DNA of 64,000 bases from Bacillota bacterium. Lineage in GTDB: Bacteria > Bacillota > Clostridia > Christensenellales > CAG-314. The notes under the pieces were generated by a model, which was not told the DNA's origin, made no database searches, and was given only the letters and a program-made list of their open reading frames with translations. How positions within the stretch are numbered: position 1 is the first letter of the stretch; every line of letters begins with the position of its first letter. Location: positions 124,001-188,000 of the forward strand of contig JAEWZT010000004.1 of assembly GCA_023458375.1 (NCBI GenBank). The letters are read 5' to 3'. Positions 43,550 to 51,972 of this stretch are shown here, piece after piece. Both the position numbers and the translations under genes were made by a program.

Positions 43550-44554
43550 ATGAGAGTAACCTTAAAATGGTTAAGCGGGCAGTGCGGGCTTTCGCCCACC
43601 GCCGTTTCTTTGATTTTAAACAACAAAGAAGTGCGCGTCAGCGGCGAAAAGAAGAAGCTTGTTTTAGAGCTTGCCAAAAAGCACAATTATGTGCCCAATT
43701 CCGTTGCAGTAGGGCTAGTTACAAAAAAGACTAAAATAATTGGTTTTTTAATTCCCGACGTAACCAACCTTTTCTTTGCGGAAATTGCAAAAAACGTTGA
43801 ACAGGAACTTGGCGAAAAGGGTTACAGCATAATGCTTTGCAACACTAACGACAACGTAAAGGAAGAAAACAAATACGTTGACTTGCTGCTTAGCAGAGGC
43901 GTTGACGCCTTGATTTTCTGCACGGCAAACAACTCCCTTTCGGGGAACTATATTTTAGAAAAATTCAGCGAAAACAAAATACCCTGCGTTGCCTTTGACC
44001 GCTATTTCCCCGATATGGACTGCCCCGTAATAGCCACCGACGACACTTTGGGCGCAAAATTAGCGGTAGAGCATTTAATTGAAATGGGGCATAAAAAGAT
44101 AGGGTGCATTACGGGTCCCGCTATAAGCGCGTCGGCTCAAAGACGCTTTGAGGGCTACCGCAGCGCTTTGCTTGGCGCTGGAATTGAAATTGTGCAAGAC
44201 CGCATTGAAAACGGCGATTATCAGTTTGAAAGCGGATACCAAAAGGGTAAACTGTTGCTACAAAGAGATATTACCGCCCTGTTTTTGTCCAACGATATGA
44301 TGGCATACGGTTTTTATAAGGCGGCTCAGGAAGCAAATATGAGAATACCCCAAGATATTTCCGTAACCAGCTTTGACGATTTACTTTTTTCTTCAATGCT
44401 TTCGGTGCCGTTGACTTCCGTAAGGCAAGATACCAAGCAGTTAAGCGCGAAAATATGCGAAGTGGTCAGCGCGCGCTTAAAGGGCGAAAAGCAAACGAAT
44501 TTATATTTATACAAGCCTGATTTAATTAAAAGACAAAGCGTTAAAGAGCTGTAA
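43550..44554 (+). CDS. LacI-family transcriptional repressor of the operon
   Basis: 334 residues. The N-terminal HTH (LKWLSGQCGLSPTAVSLILNN) and hinge (PNSVAVGLVTKKT) are followed by a periplasmic-binding-protein-like effector domain: GFLIPDVTNLFFAEIAKNVEQEL, ARGVDAL-type SRGVDALIFC, FDRYFPDMDCPVIATDD, GHKKIGCITGP, ALFLSNDMMAYG and VTSFDDLLFSSML. Its ATG directly follows the ribokinase stop. The palindrome at 34281-34292 is its probable operator, so it controls the whole operon and itself. Its inducer is probably ribose or a ribosylated intermediate (inference). Confidence 0.93.
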   Translation: MRVTLKWLSGQCGLSPTAVSLILNNKEVRVSGEKKKLVLELAKKHNYVPNSVAVGLVTKKTKIIGFLIPDVTNLFFAEIAKNVEQELGEKGYSIMLCNTNDNVKEENKYVDLLLSRGVDALIFCTANNSLSGNYILEKFSENKIPCVAFDRYFPDMDCPVIATDDTLGAKLAVEHLIEMGHKKIGCITGPAISASAQRRFEGYRSALLGAGIEIVQDRIENGDYQFESGYQKGKLLLQRDITALFLSNDMMAYGFYKAAQEANMRIPQDISVTSFDDLLFSSMLSVPLTSVRQDTKQLSAKICEVVSARLKGEKQTNLYLYKPDLIKRQSVKEL

Positions 44555-44889
44555 TTTTTGTTTTCGTTTCTCTATTCTTTTTAAATGTAATAAGTTATAA
44601 AAGGCAATAAGCAATTTTATTGATTTTACATTTTATTGTTTTTTACTATTTTGAAAAATATAACCTTTTATTATTTTTTGCAGGTAAAGCTACTCTTAAA
44701 GCTTTTCGGTTTTGCGGTCAGCAGACTGCCAAAAGCATTTCATCTATATTTGCTACGGCATTTTACCTTTGCATAACTAGAATAAAAACTAACTTTTTTC
44801 TTTTGTAACTTATAGATACTTCTCTGAAAGCAAAAAATGTATATTTTTTGGGCGCTCGGGGCAAAACAATATTATAAGGGAGGTATTAT
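44555..44889. other. Gene-free region with a weak hairpin and a candidate sigma-E promoter
   Basis: AAATGTAA (44583-44590) and TTACATTT (44626-44633) may form a weak terminator for the operon. GTATATT (44839-44845) and AAAACAAT (44863-44870) roughly fit a mother-cell sigma-E promoter for the coat genes, though the spacing (17) is slightly long. No ORF here is supported. Confidence 0.35.
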
Positions 44890-45090
44890 ATGACTCAGCA
44901 AATGGCAGTAAAAAATCTGCAAGGTATCAACGACATTTTGGACGCGGAACAGCTTCACTATGAAAAGCTGGAAACTTATTTGTCCTTAACTCAAAACGAA
45001 GAGTTAAAAAAGCTCATCAAGGATTTAAAAGAAAGCAGCAAACAGAATTTTAATTCCGTTTACTCTTACTTGAAATCGCACCAATCTTAA
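44890..45090 (+). CDS. Small helical protein, probable partner of the CotF-type coat protein
   Basis: 66 residues, SD GGGAGG. Almost entirely predicted helical and highly charged (LDAEQLHYEKLETYLSL, LKKLIKDLKESSKQNFNSVYSYL). No membrane segment or Cys. It is 17 bases upstream of a CotF-like gene, and similar short helical proteins accompany coat F genes in Clostridia. Function: probably a spore coat or spore-maturation component; assigned from context and general likeness rather than from a defined signature. Confidence 0.7.
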   Translation: MTQQMAVKNLQGINDILDAEQLHYEKLETYLSLTQNEELKKLIKDLKESSKQNFNSVYSYLKSHQS

Positions 45091-45107
45091 AGCGGGGGAA
45101 ATTTTTT

Positions 45108-45365
45108 ATGAAAAAACAATTAAACGACGAACAAATTGCAAAAGACATTTTAACTGACCTAAAAAATCTGGCTAAACTCTATATGAACGCTATTTTAGAA
45201 AGCAGCTGCCCTCAAATGCGTTCTACCTTGGGCAGTATTCACATGGACATTACTCAAAAGCAGTATGAGTGTTTTGATTATATGAACAGAAACGACCTTT
45301 ATCCCATAGAATATGCCGAAGCGAAAAAGGTAAAAGAAACTATCGGCAAGTTTACTCCTCTTTAA
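45108..45365 (+). CDS. CotF-type spore coat protein
   Basis: 85 residues with GGGGGAAA-type SD. It matches the coat F core: DILTDLKNLAKLYMNAILESSCPQMR, then an intervening helix pair ending in QKQYECFDYMNRNDLYP and IEYAEAKKV. CotF-family proteins lie in the outer spore coat. It is the clearest spore-formation marker in the window. A stem-loop with an imperfect T-tail follows at 45395. Confidence 0.88.
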   Translation: MKKQLNDEQIAKDILTDLKNLAKLYMNAILESSCPQMRSTLGSIHMDITQKQYECFDYMNRNDLYPIEYAEAKKVKETIGKFTPL

Positions 45366-45394
45366 GATTTATTTTCTTCATAAGCAAGTTTTTG

Positions 45395-45423
45395 ACGCCT
45401 CCAAAAACAATTTGGAGGCGTTA
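45395..45423 (+). terminator. Hairpin after the coat genes
   Basis: A perfect 11-bp stem ACGCCTCCAAA / TTTGGAGGCGT with 5-base loop. The T-tail is poor (TATGC), so termination may be inefficient. Confidence 0.6.
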
Positions 45424-45482
45424 TGCTTGCGCGACAGTTAAAACGACAAAAGCCTTTGTTTAATCTCGTAAAAAAATAAAGT

Positions 45483-45518
45483 TGTGTTGGAATAAGATTT
45501 TGTGTTGGAATAAGATTT
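45483..45518. repeat. 18-bp tandem duplication in a gene-free gap
   Basis: TGTGTTGGAATAAGATTT occurs twice in direct tandem. The gap 45424-45866 otherwise shows only AT-rich sequence and no supported gene. Confidence 0.7.
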
Positions 45519-45866
45519 TTTGGCGGCGGTGAGGGATATTACCCCAAGCTGCTTGCCAAATAAAAAACTGCCGTTAGCTTTTTATAGATTTTTATTATTG
45601 CTTTCGCAATACCGCCGACAAGGCAATAGGGGAAAAGCGTTGATTAAAAGATTTTTTATGCAAAATAATCGGGGATAAGCGTTGATGCAGTTCTTTTTTA
45701 TTTAGAAGCTACAAAATGATAAATGGACTGATATCTAATTGCGAAAACTTTTTGAAAGGGCGGTTAAGACAATTCCATAACCTGATAGAGAAAGTTTTTT
45801 TGGTTGCTTAATTTTTTAAGTAATGCTAAAATACAACAAAAAGAAAAGGACGGAGAAAAGCTTCAA

Positions 45867-46661
45867 ATGAGTGACACTGCAATGGTTATACTTGGCATAT
45901 CTTTTATTTTTGCGATGACTACCGCCGGCGCGGCAACGGTTTTTTTCTTTAAAAAAGATATTTCGCCAAAAATAAATACGCTGCTTTTAGGTTTTGCATC
46001 GGGCATAATGATAGCGGCCTCTGTGTGGTCTTTGCTTATACCCGCCCTTGCCGACGCGCACTACGCTTCATGGGGCGCTTTTAGTTGGTCGCCCGCCGCT
46101 GTGGGTTTTATAATAGGGGGGCTGTTTTTAGTATTGCTTGACAAAGTTGTGCCCCACATTCATAAAGGAACAAATATAGAAGAAGGTCCCCGTATTTCCT
46201 TGAAAAAATCCACCAAAATGTTTTTAGCGGTAACCATACACAATATTCCCGAGGGCTTGGCGGTAGGTTTTGCTTTCGGCGCTGCGGCTACGACGGGTCA
46301 GCCTGCCGCATACATTGCCGCATTAGGGCTTGCAATAGGCATAGGCATTCAAAACCTGCCCGAAGGGTCAGCGGTGGCGCTTCCTTTAAAAAACGATATG
46401 GGTAGCAGCAAAAAGGCTTTTCTTTTCGGCATGGGCAGCGGCGCCGTTGAACCTGTTTTTGCCGTAATAGGCTATTTTTTAGCGGCATATATTTCTATTT
46501 TACAGCCTTGGCTTTTGGCGTTTGCTGCCGGCGCCATGATTTTTGTAGTCGCCGAAGACTTGATACCCGACGCAAAAATGAGCGACGAACCCCATTTCGG
46601 CACTTGGGGCGTTATGGCGGGCTTTGTTTTAATGATGGTTTTAGACGTTGCGCTGGGCTAA
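45867..46661 (+). CDS. ZIP-family metal transporter
   Basis: 264 residues from the ATG at 45867 (MSDTAMVILGISFIFAM); an upstream in-frame ATG at 45804 lacks a ribosome binding site and would add a hydrophilic leader untypical of the family. Eight hydrophobic segments. The metal-binding helices carry HNIPEGLAVGF (with H and E ligands) and GIQNLPEGSAVALPL. It imports zinc, iron or manganese. The cytoplasmic loop between segments 3 and 4 (PHIHKGTNIEEGP) has two His residues. Convergent, five bases from a restriction gene, so no terminator was found between them. Confidence 0.93.
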   Translation: MSDTAMVILGISFIFAMTTAGAATVFFFKKDISPKINTLLLGFASGIMIAASVWSLLIPALADAHYASWGAFSWSPAAVGFIIGGLFLVLLDKVVPHIHKGTNIEEGPRISLKKSTKMFLAVTIHNIPEGLAVGFAFGAAATTGQPAAYIAALGLAIGIGIQNLPEGSAVALPLKNDMGSSKKAFLFGMGSGAVEPVFAVIGYFLAAYISILQPWLLAFAAGAMIFVVAEDLIPDAKMSDEPHFGTWGVMAGFVLMMVLDVALG

Positions 46662-46666
46662 GAAAG

Positions 46667-47263
46667 CTATTTTTTCCAATCTATATGACCATTCATATTA
46701 TGTGAATCAAATACCTCAAGAATATCTCTACAAAAGTCTTCGGTATCTTTGTCGCCTATGCTTTTAGCTAACTCATAGAGACGTATAAACATCTTTTTTC
46801 CTGTTTCAGTTTGTTTATAATTTTTCTTTCTATAGTTATGTTGTGCACATAGAGTTTGTCCGTTCTCAATGGTAGCTTTACCGCCTAAATCCTTTGGTTT
46901 TATATGATCAACATGTAACTCTACTCCATCAGCAATACCACGACCACATATTACACATTTATAGCCATCTCTTTTTAAAATTTGATGTTTTTGTTCAGTT
47001 GTAAAATCTTCAAGCTCTCTAATAACAATATTATCAGGTTCGTAACGATAAACACCTTTGGAAATTTTTATAAGATATCCATTTTGAGCTAACTTTCTAA
47101 TGCCTCTATCGGGGTCTCTAAAAACATCGCCAGTTCTTTTTTTGTATTCCTCAACAACCCAATCTACGATTTCAGGGTGAGCAATGTCTCTATTAGGATT
47201 ACTTTTAAAGTATTCCATTATTAACTCAGATTGATTAATTTGACTTTTCATAGTATTCCTCAT
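46667..47263 (-). CDS. HNH restriction endonuclease, type II partner of the methyltransferase
   Basis: 198 residues. The N-terminal ~90 residues form a winged-helix-like DNA-binding region (IVDWVVEEYKKRTGDVFRDPDRGIRKLAQNG). The C-terminal half is an HNH nuclease: CVICG, then VELHVDHIKPKDLGG with catalytic His, NGQTLCAQHNYRK. The zinc Cys pair is CVIC; the second pair would be C...H. Its ATG overlaps the methyltransferase stop by ATGA. Such one-HNH plus one-methyltransferase pairs are type II restriction-modification systems. Recognition sequence unknown. Base composition is AT-richer than the flanking chromosome, consistent with transfer. Confidence 0.87.
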   Translation of the reverse strand: MRNTMKSQINQSELIMEYFKSNPNRDIAHPEIVDWVVEEYKKRTGDVFRDPDRGIRKLAQNGYLIKISKGVYRYEPDNIVIRELEDFTTEQKHQILKRDGYKCVICGRGIADGVELHVDHIKPKDLGGKATIENGQTLCAQHNYRKKNYKQTETGKKMFIRLYELAKSIGDKDTEDFCRDILEVFDSHNMNGHIDWKK

Positions 47264-48030
47264 TTATTTTCTTCTAACCTATTTAAGGCCAGTTTACAGT
47301 AATCAAAATCTATATCAACTCCAACCCCAATCCTATTGTTAGCCTCAGCCTCTAGCAGCGTAGTCCCACTACCTAAAAAAGGATCAAAGACTGTGTCACC
47401 AACAAAACTAAATAGTTTTATGCATCTCTTAGGCAACTCTCTTGGAAAAGGTGCAGGATGACCAACGCGTTTTTTACTCTCGCCATTAAATGTCCAAACT
47501 CCGTTAGTCCATTTTAAAAACTCTTCTTTTGTTATGTCGCTAATTTTAGTTCCATTAGTTTTTTTCCATTCATCTTTGTATAATACAATAATTAGCTCAA
47601 CTGGAGCAATAACATAAGGTGCAGAAGCAGATTTAAAAGAGCCCCAAGCTGTACGTCGTGAAATATTTCCTTCATTCCAAATAATTGTAGAATGATATTT
47701 CCATCCCACTTTTTTTGCGATAGTAGTTATGTCTGCCCCAACACTTTGCTTTCCTAACTTGTTTTTATCTAGCGGAACATTTAAAAGCAATCTTGCTTGA
47801 CTCTTACTCCATTTGTAACAATTGGTAAGCCATTTTTCAGAAAAAATAAGATAATCATTATAACTTAAAATATCATCATTCGTTCCATATTGAATTCCAA
47901 CGTTATACGGAGGAGAAGTAACAATAAGGTCAATAAACTCTTTATTAAAAAGCTCTGTGTCAAGGACATCTGCGTTGATAAGTAAACAGTTTTTTATGTA
48001 ATATTTAGATACTTCATATTGTTGTGTCAT
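47260..48030 (-). CDS. DNA (N4-cytosine or N6-adenine) methyltransferase, beta-type motif order
   Basis: 256 residues from the ATG at 48030. Further upstream in-frame Met at 48090 overlaps the -35 box and is not the start. Catalytic motif IV TSPPYNVGI is near the N-terminus and the AdoMet-binding motif I FDPFLGSGTT near the C-terminus, i.e. IV-TRD-I order (beta class). SPPY allows either N4-cytosine or N6-adenine methylation. The middle part is the target-recognition region. Weak ribosome binding site (AAGG). It should protect against the HNH enzyme overlapping it downstream. Confidence 0.9.
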   Translation of the reverse strand: MTQQYEVSKYYIKNCLLINADVLDTELFNKEFIDLIVTSPPYNVGIQYGTNDDILSYNDYLIFSEKWLTNCYKWSKSQARLLLNVPLDKNKLGKQSVGADITTIAKKVGWKYHSTIIWNEGNISRRTAWGSFKSASAPYVIAPVELIIVLYKDEWKKTNGTKISDITKEEFLKWTNGVWTFNGESKKRVGHPAPFPRELPKRCIKLFSFVGDTVFDPFLGSGTTLLEAEANNRIGVGVDIDFDYCKLALNRLEENK

Positions 48031-48058
48031 TTTTAGCCTTAGTCTTATAGTTTTTATC

Positions 48059-48087
48059 AGTATATCATTTTTAAGCAAAAAAAACAA
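48059..48087 (-). promoter_or_regulatory. Promoter of the type II restriction-modification pair
   Basis: TTGTTT (48082-48087, minus strand), a 17-base spacer and TATACT (48059-48064). It decides the methyltransferase start at 48030. Confidence 0.65.
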
Positions 48088-48218
48088 CATCTTGATTAAA
48101 TAGAAACCAAGGAGATGACTAATTTATTATAATTTTCTGGCATATTTGCAAGGTTTCTATTTTTGAGTATATGACATAAAAAAATCTGTGATTTCTTTTG
48201 CTTTTTGAGCGGTTTTTA

Positions 48219-48247
48219 TTGACTAAAAGTTAATGTTCTGATACTAT
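48219..48247 (+). promoter_or_regulatory. Promoter of the feo operon
   Basis: TTGACT (48219-48224), a 17-base spacer and TACTAT (48242-48247). The operator-like inverted repeat begins within the -10 box. Confidence 0.7.
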
Positions 48248-48265
48248 GTTAGTGTAATATAACAT
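48246..48265 (+). promoter_or_regulatory. Candidate metal-regulator operator at feo
   Basis: Inverted repeat ATGTTA-N8-TAACAT (48246-48265) overlaps the -10 box and the start of transcription. Its size and position fit a DtxR/MntR- or Fur-type box. The DtxR-family gene at 51595 is the local candidate regulator. A second inverted repeat, AAGGAAA...TTTCCTT (about 48270-48303), lies in the leader next to the ribosome binding site. Confidence 0.55.
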
Positions 48266-48320
48266 TGTTAAGGAAAATAAACATTTAATGTATGTTTCCT
48301 TAAAGACAGGAGGAAAACTT

Positions 48321-48533
48321 ATGCCGCTAGCCATAGCCCCCACAAACGTACCTTTAAGGATTGTTAGAATTTTAACCCCCGAAAAGGTAAAAAAACACCT
48401 TGAAAGTTTGGGCATAACTATAAACTCCGCTATAACCGTGCTTTTCCACAACAGCGGAAACAGCATTTGTATTGTCAAGGAGGGGAGGTTAGCTCTTGAC
48501 AATGATATTTCGCAAAAAATATTAGTAGCATAA
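48321..48533 (+). CDS. feoA: FeoA-family protein (first copy)
   Basis: 70 residues from the ATG at 48321, with AGGAGG upstream. It has the SH3-like FeoA fold: PLRIVRILTPEKVKKHLESLGI, then a strand-rich end (SAITVLFHNSGNSICIVKEGRLALD). It is smaller and more diverged than the second FeoA. FeoA binds FeoB and aids ferrous iron transport, exact role unsettled. Two tandem FeoA genes ahead of FeoB are common in Clostridia. 13 bases from the next feoA. Confidence 0.85.
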   Translation: MPLAIAPTNVPLRIVRILTPEKVKKHLESLGITINSAITVLFHNSGNSICIVKEGRLALDNDISQKILVA

Positions 48534-48546
48534 ATAGGAGGAAAAA

Positions 48547-48786
48547 ATGCTTAAAAGCCTTGAAGAATTTAAAATAGGCGAAAAAGGCGTCATCAAATCG
48601 GTGGGGGGAGAGGGGAAAATACGCCGCCGCCTCTTTGATATGGGTGTTACGCCTTCCACAGAAGTTGTTTTAAGAAAAAAAGCCCCTTTGGGTGACCCTT
48701 TGGAAGTTACCATAAGGGGATACGAGCTGACTTTGAGAAAAAACGAGGCGGCTTACGTTATGTTGGAGGTAGAAGACAATGCTTAA
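48547..48786 (+). CDS. feoA: FeoA-family protein (second copy)
   Basis: 79 residues, SD AGGAGG. Canonical FeoA: GEKGVIKSVGGEGKIRRRLFDMGVTPSTEV, then APLGDPLEVTIRGYELTLRKNEA. The MGVTPxxxV and DPxEVxxRGYxLxLR motifs are exact. It overlaps feoB by eight bases, so its expression is tied to the transporter. Confidence 0.95.
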   Translation: MLKSLEEFKIGEKGVIKSVGGEGKIRRRLFDMGVTPSTEVVLRKKAPLGDPLEVTIRGYELTLRKNEAAYVMLEVEDNA

Positions 48787-51055
48787 ATTTGCGCTTGCCG
48801 GAAACCCTAACAGCGGAAAAACGACGCTTTTTAACAGTTTTACAGGTTCAACCGCGCATGTCGGCAACTGGCCTGGCGTAACCGTTGACAAAAAAGAGGG
48901 TACATACAAAAAACTTGCCGAAAACGTTTCTATCGTAGACCTGCCCGGCATATACAGCTTGTCGCCCTATACCCCCGAAGAAGTCATAACGCGCAACTTC
49001 ATTTTAGAGGAAAAACCCGACTGCGTAATTAACATAGTTGACGCCACAAACCTTGAACGCAACTTATACTTAACTACGCAAATTATGGAAATTGACGTCC
49101 CTATGGTTATCGCGCTTAACTTTATGGACGAAATTCAGCGCACGGGCGTGCAGCTTGACGCAAAAAAGCTTGAAGAAATGACGGGGCTTTCCGTTGTGGA
49201 AATCTCCGCGCTCAAAGAAAAAGGGCTTGACGTTTTGATGCAAAGGGCGTATCAGGCGGGCAAAGAGGGCAGGAAGGGCAAGACGGTTTTGAAAGATTCT
49301 TCCTTAATGCACCTTATTAACGACGTGCGTATTGCCCTTGAAGGGGGCGGTTCGGTGGATAACCCTCTTTTCCACGCCATAAAGCTTGTGGAACTTGATA
49401 TGCTTGAAGTGGAAATGCATAAACCTTTAATCAAAATGATTGAGGAGTTTAAAGCAAGTTTCAGCAACGACACCTTCGGCTCCGACTTTGAAGCTATTGT
49501 CGCCGACGAAAGATATAAATATATATCTAAAAACTTCGCCAACAAACAAATTAAGTCGCACAAAAAAGAGCCGCCGATAGGCGCGCTTACCAAATCAGAC
49601 AAAATAGACAAAGTGCTTACCAACAAATGGGCGGGCATACCTATCTTTTTGCTCATACTCTTTTTGGTGTTCCACTTAACTTTCAGCGAAAACTTTTTGT
49701 TCTTAAAGGGGGCAATCAACCCCCAATGGGTATCATTTGAGGGCACTTTCTTTGAGGGCGTTTTGGGCGAGGGTTCAATCAACTCTCCCGGCGTAATTTT
49801 ATTTAACCTGTTAGACACCTGCACGGGCGCTTTAACCGATTTGGTAAGGGGCGCTATGGAAAGCGGCAACGTAGCCGAATGGTCTGTGGGCTTTGTTAGC
49901 GACGGCGTTTTAGGCGGGCTTTTTGCCGTGCTTTCCTTTTTGCCGCAAATCTTACTGCTCTTCCTCTTTTTCTCTATATTGGAAGACAGCGGTTATATGG
50001 CGCGCGTCGCCTTTATTTTGGACAGAATCTTCCGTCGTTTCGGGCTTTCGGGCAGAGCTTTTATGCCTATGATAATGGGCTTCGGCTGCTCAATTCCCGC
50101 AATGATTAACACCCGCACGCTTGCCGACGAAAGGGAGCGCACCGCCACCATAAGGGTCATACCCTTTTTCAGCTGCGGCGCGAAACTTCCCATTTTGGTA
50201 GCCGTTTCGGGCGCTATCGTAATGCAGTTCGGCATAGGCAACGCCGACATTATAACTTACTCAATGTATATTTTGGGTATTGCGGTGGCGATTATTTCGG
50301 TAATTTTAATGAGAAGCACCACATTGAAAGGGGAAGCGCCCCCCTTTATTATGGAACTGCCCTCTTATCATGCCCCTCAATTTAAAAACCTGATGATTCA
50401 CCTTTGGGACAAGGCTAAACACTTTGTCAAAAAAGCCTTTACAATTATTTTGGCTTCCACCATTGTCATTTGGTTTATAAGCCATTTCAGCTGGAACTGG
50501 ACTTATCTTCCCGACGAACAAATGGGTCAAAGCATTTTAGCGGGCGTAGGGCAGCTGATTCAGCCCGTATTTACCCCACTAGGCTTCGGCAGCCAACTGG
50601 GCGCATTCGGCTGGGTGTTTGTGGTAGCGGCTTTAACGGGGCTTATCGCAAAAGAAAACGTTATCGCAACCTTCGGCACTTTGGCGGCAAGTATTACCGC
50701 GGGGTTTTTCCCCAACGAAGCGCTTGAAGGCATTGACAGCGTAGTGCAGATGATTAAGGCGACAAATATTACCGTTCCCGCGCTTATTGCCTTTATAGCC
50801 TTTAATATGATAACCATACCTTGCTTTGCGGCGGTAGCTACCGCAAAAGCGGAACTTCCCGGCAAAAAGTCTTTTAATAATACTTTGCTGTTTTGGATTG
50901 CGGCTTCTTATATAACGGGCACGGTTGTTTACGTCGCGGGAAGCTGGTGGTGGACGGGCTTTATATTTTTAGCGCTTGCAGCCCTAACCGCCCTTTGCAT
51001 AACAACTTACAACAAAAAGAAGAGTTTTTTGGGAAAAGGCAAAAAGAACAAATAA
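48779..51055 (+). CDS. feoB: FeoB ferrous iron transporter
   Basis: 758 residues. The N-terminal G domain carries GNPNSGKTTLFN (G1), VGNWPGVTVDKKEG (G2), DLPGIYSL (G3), and NFMDE (G4-like). It is followed by an S-domain and a membrane part with ~10 helices. Two mirrored Gate motifs are seen, SCGAKLPI and ENVIATFG. It imports Fe(II) in response to nucleotide state. The C-terminus is short. It overlaps feoA and is followed by a Cys-rich partner. Confidence 0.97.
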   Translation: MLKFALAGNPNSGKTTLFNSFTGSTAHVGNWPGVTVDKKEGTYKKLAENVSIVDLPGIYSLSPYTPEEVITRNFILEEKPDCVINIVDATNLERNLYLTTQIMEIDVPMVIALNFMDEIQRTGVQLDAKKLEEMTGLSVVEISALKEKGLDVLMQRAYQAGKEGRKGKTVLKDSSLMHLINDVRIALEGGGSVDNPLFHAIKLVELDMLEVEMHKPLIKMIEEFKASFSNDTFGSDFEAIVADERYKYISKNFANKQIKSHKKEPPIGALTKSDKIDKVLTNKWAGIPIFLLILFLVFHLTFSENFLFLKGAINPQWVSFEGTFFEGVLGEGSINSPGVILFNLLDTCTGALTDLVRGAMESGNVAEWSVGFVSDGVLGGLFAVLSFLPQILLLFLFFSILEDSGYMARVAFILDRIFRRFGLSGRAFMPMIMGFGCSIPAMINTRTLADERERTATIRVIPFFSCGAKLPILVAVSGAIVMQFGIGNADIITYSMYILGIAVAIISVILMRSTTLKGEAPPFIMELPSYHAPQFKNLMIHLWDKAKHFVKKAFTIILASTIVIWFISHFSWNWTYLPDEQMGQSILAGVGQLIQPVFTPLGFGSQLGAFGWVFVVAALTGLIAKENVIATFGTLAASITAGFFPNEALEGIDSVVQMIKATNITVPALIAFIAFNMITIPCFAAVATAKAELPGKKSFNNTLLFWIAASYITGTVVYVAGSWWWTGFIFLALAALTALCITTYNKKKSFLGKGKKNK

Positions 51056-51077
51056 CCAACATAAAAGGAGATAATCT

Positions 51078-51281
51078 ATGGGTCCTTTTGAAATCATTAT
51101 AATAGTATCCGCCGCAGTCATAGTAATAGGCACGGTCATAGGCGCGATAATAAAAAAGAAGAAAGGCAAGGCGGGCTGCTGTTCAAGCTGCGCAAGCTGT
51201 CCCTACGCCTCATTAAACTGTTCTTCCTGCGCTTCCTCAAAGGAAGAAAAGAATAATGAGCAGGGGCAAAAAGAAAAGTAA
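51078..51281 (+). CDS. FeoB-associated Cys-rich membrane protein
   Basis: 67 residues with AAGGAG ribosome binding site. One N-terminal membrane helix (residues 4-23), a basic stretch (KKKKGKAG), then nine Cys and Ser-rich motifs (CCSSCASCPYASLNCSSCASS) matching the FeoB-associated family that replaces FeoC in many Firmicutes. It probably binds iron or an iron-sulfur cluster at the membrane and assists FeoB. Last gene of the feo operon. Confidence 0.88.
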   Translation: MGPFEIIIIVSAAVIVIGTVIGAIIKKKKGKAGCCSSCASCPYASLNCSSCASSKEEKNNEQGQKEK

Positions 51282-51477
51282 TTGCCGCGGCTATAAGATA
51301 GGTGTAAGGATTTGATATTTAGCTTACCGTGAAAACAAGTCTAAGCGCATATTTATTTGGCTTGTATTAACATTTGGTAATACCGTTTCTAGGGCATGGT
51401 TTAAGCAGATTTACTGTAAAATGCGAAACTTTATGCAAAAGCAAACCTTAGTTCCCTCCAACTTTACTCCCCCAAAA

Positions 51478-51516
51478 AGCCCCTATAAAGCTTAATTGCT
51501 TTATAGGGGCTTGACT
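51478..51516. terminator. Terminator between feo operon and the DtxR gene
   Basis: A perfect 14-bp stem AGCCCCTATAAAGC / GCTTTATAGGGGCT with 6-base loop. A T-run is present on the minus strand (for the DtxR gene), less so on plus. The region 51282-51477 contains no gene. Confidence 0.85.
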
Positions 51517-51594
51517 AATGTCATATATTTAAGTGCAGAACACTATGCAAAATAAAATAATATTTTTACTCTAACGCCGCCGCAAAACCGAGCT

Positions 51595-51972
51595 TTATTT
51601 TTCGTCTTTTTCTAAAAATTTTTCAATAGCTTTTAGGGAAGCGTTGCTTATTACGTGTTCAATGGCACAGGCGTCGCTGTCTGCGATTTCTTCGTCCACC
51701 TTTAATATTTCGGTAAAAAACCTTTTAATTGCGCGGTGCTTTTTTGCTGTCCATTCGGCAAATTTCCTGCCTTCGTCGGTAAGGTAAATTTCGCGGTATT
51801 TTTCGGTATTTATAAGCCCCTTTGCCAAAAGAGACTGCATTGCGTTGCTGGCGCTAGCCTTGCTTACGTTTAAGCGCTGCGCCACATCGGATATGCGCGC
51901 AAAGCCTTTTTCCTGACTAAGCTCGTATACCGCCTCCAAATAATTTTCCATTATGAAAGTCAAATTTTCCAT
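51595..51972 (-). CDS. DtxR/MntR-type iron- or manganese-dependent regulator
   Basis: 125 residues from the ATG at 51972, with AAGGA upstream; in-frame starts up to 52089 add a basic untypical leader. The winged helix is clear: NYLEAVYELSQEKGFARISDVAQRLNVSKASASNAMQSL. The metal-sensing dimerisation part has FFTEILKVDEEIADSDACAIEHVIS with the conserved Cys/Glu/His ligands (DACAIEH). No SH3 domain, so it is the short (MntR-like) version. It lies just downstream of, and convergent with, the feo operon, and likely controls it. Confidence 0.9.
   Translation of the reverse strand: MENLTFIMENYLEAVYELSQEKGFARISDVAQRLNVSKASASNAMQSLLAKGLINTEKYREIYLTDEGRKFAEWTAKKHRAIKRFFTEILKVDEEIADSDACAIEHVISNASLKAIEKFLEKDEK

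Noticed and set aside
44620..44808. 62-codon ORF after lacI
   Set aside because: AT-driven hydrophobic translation, no ribosome binding site, in a probable terminator region.
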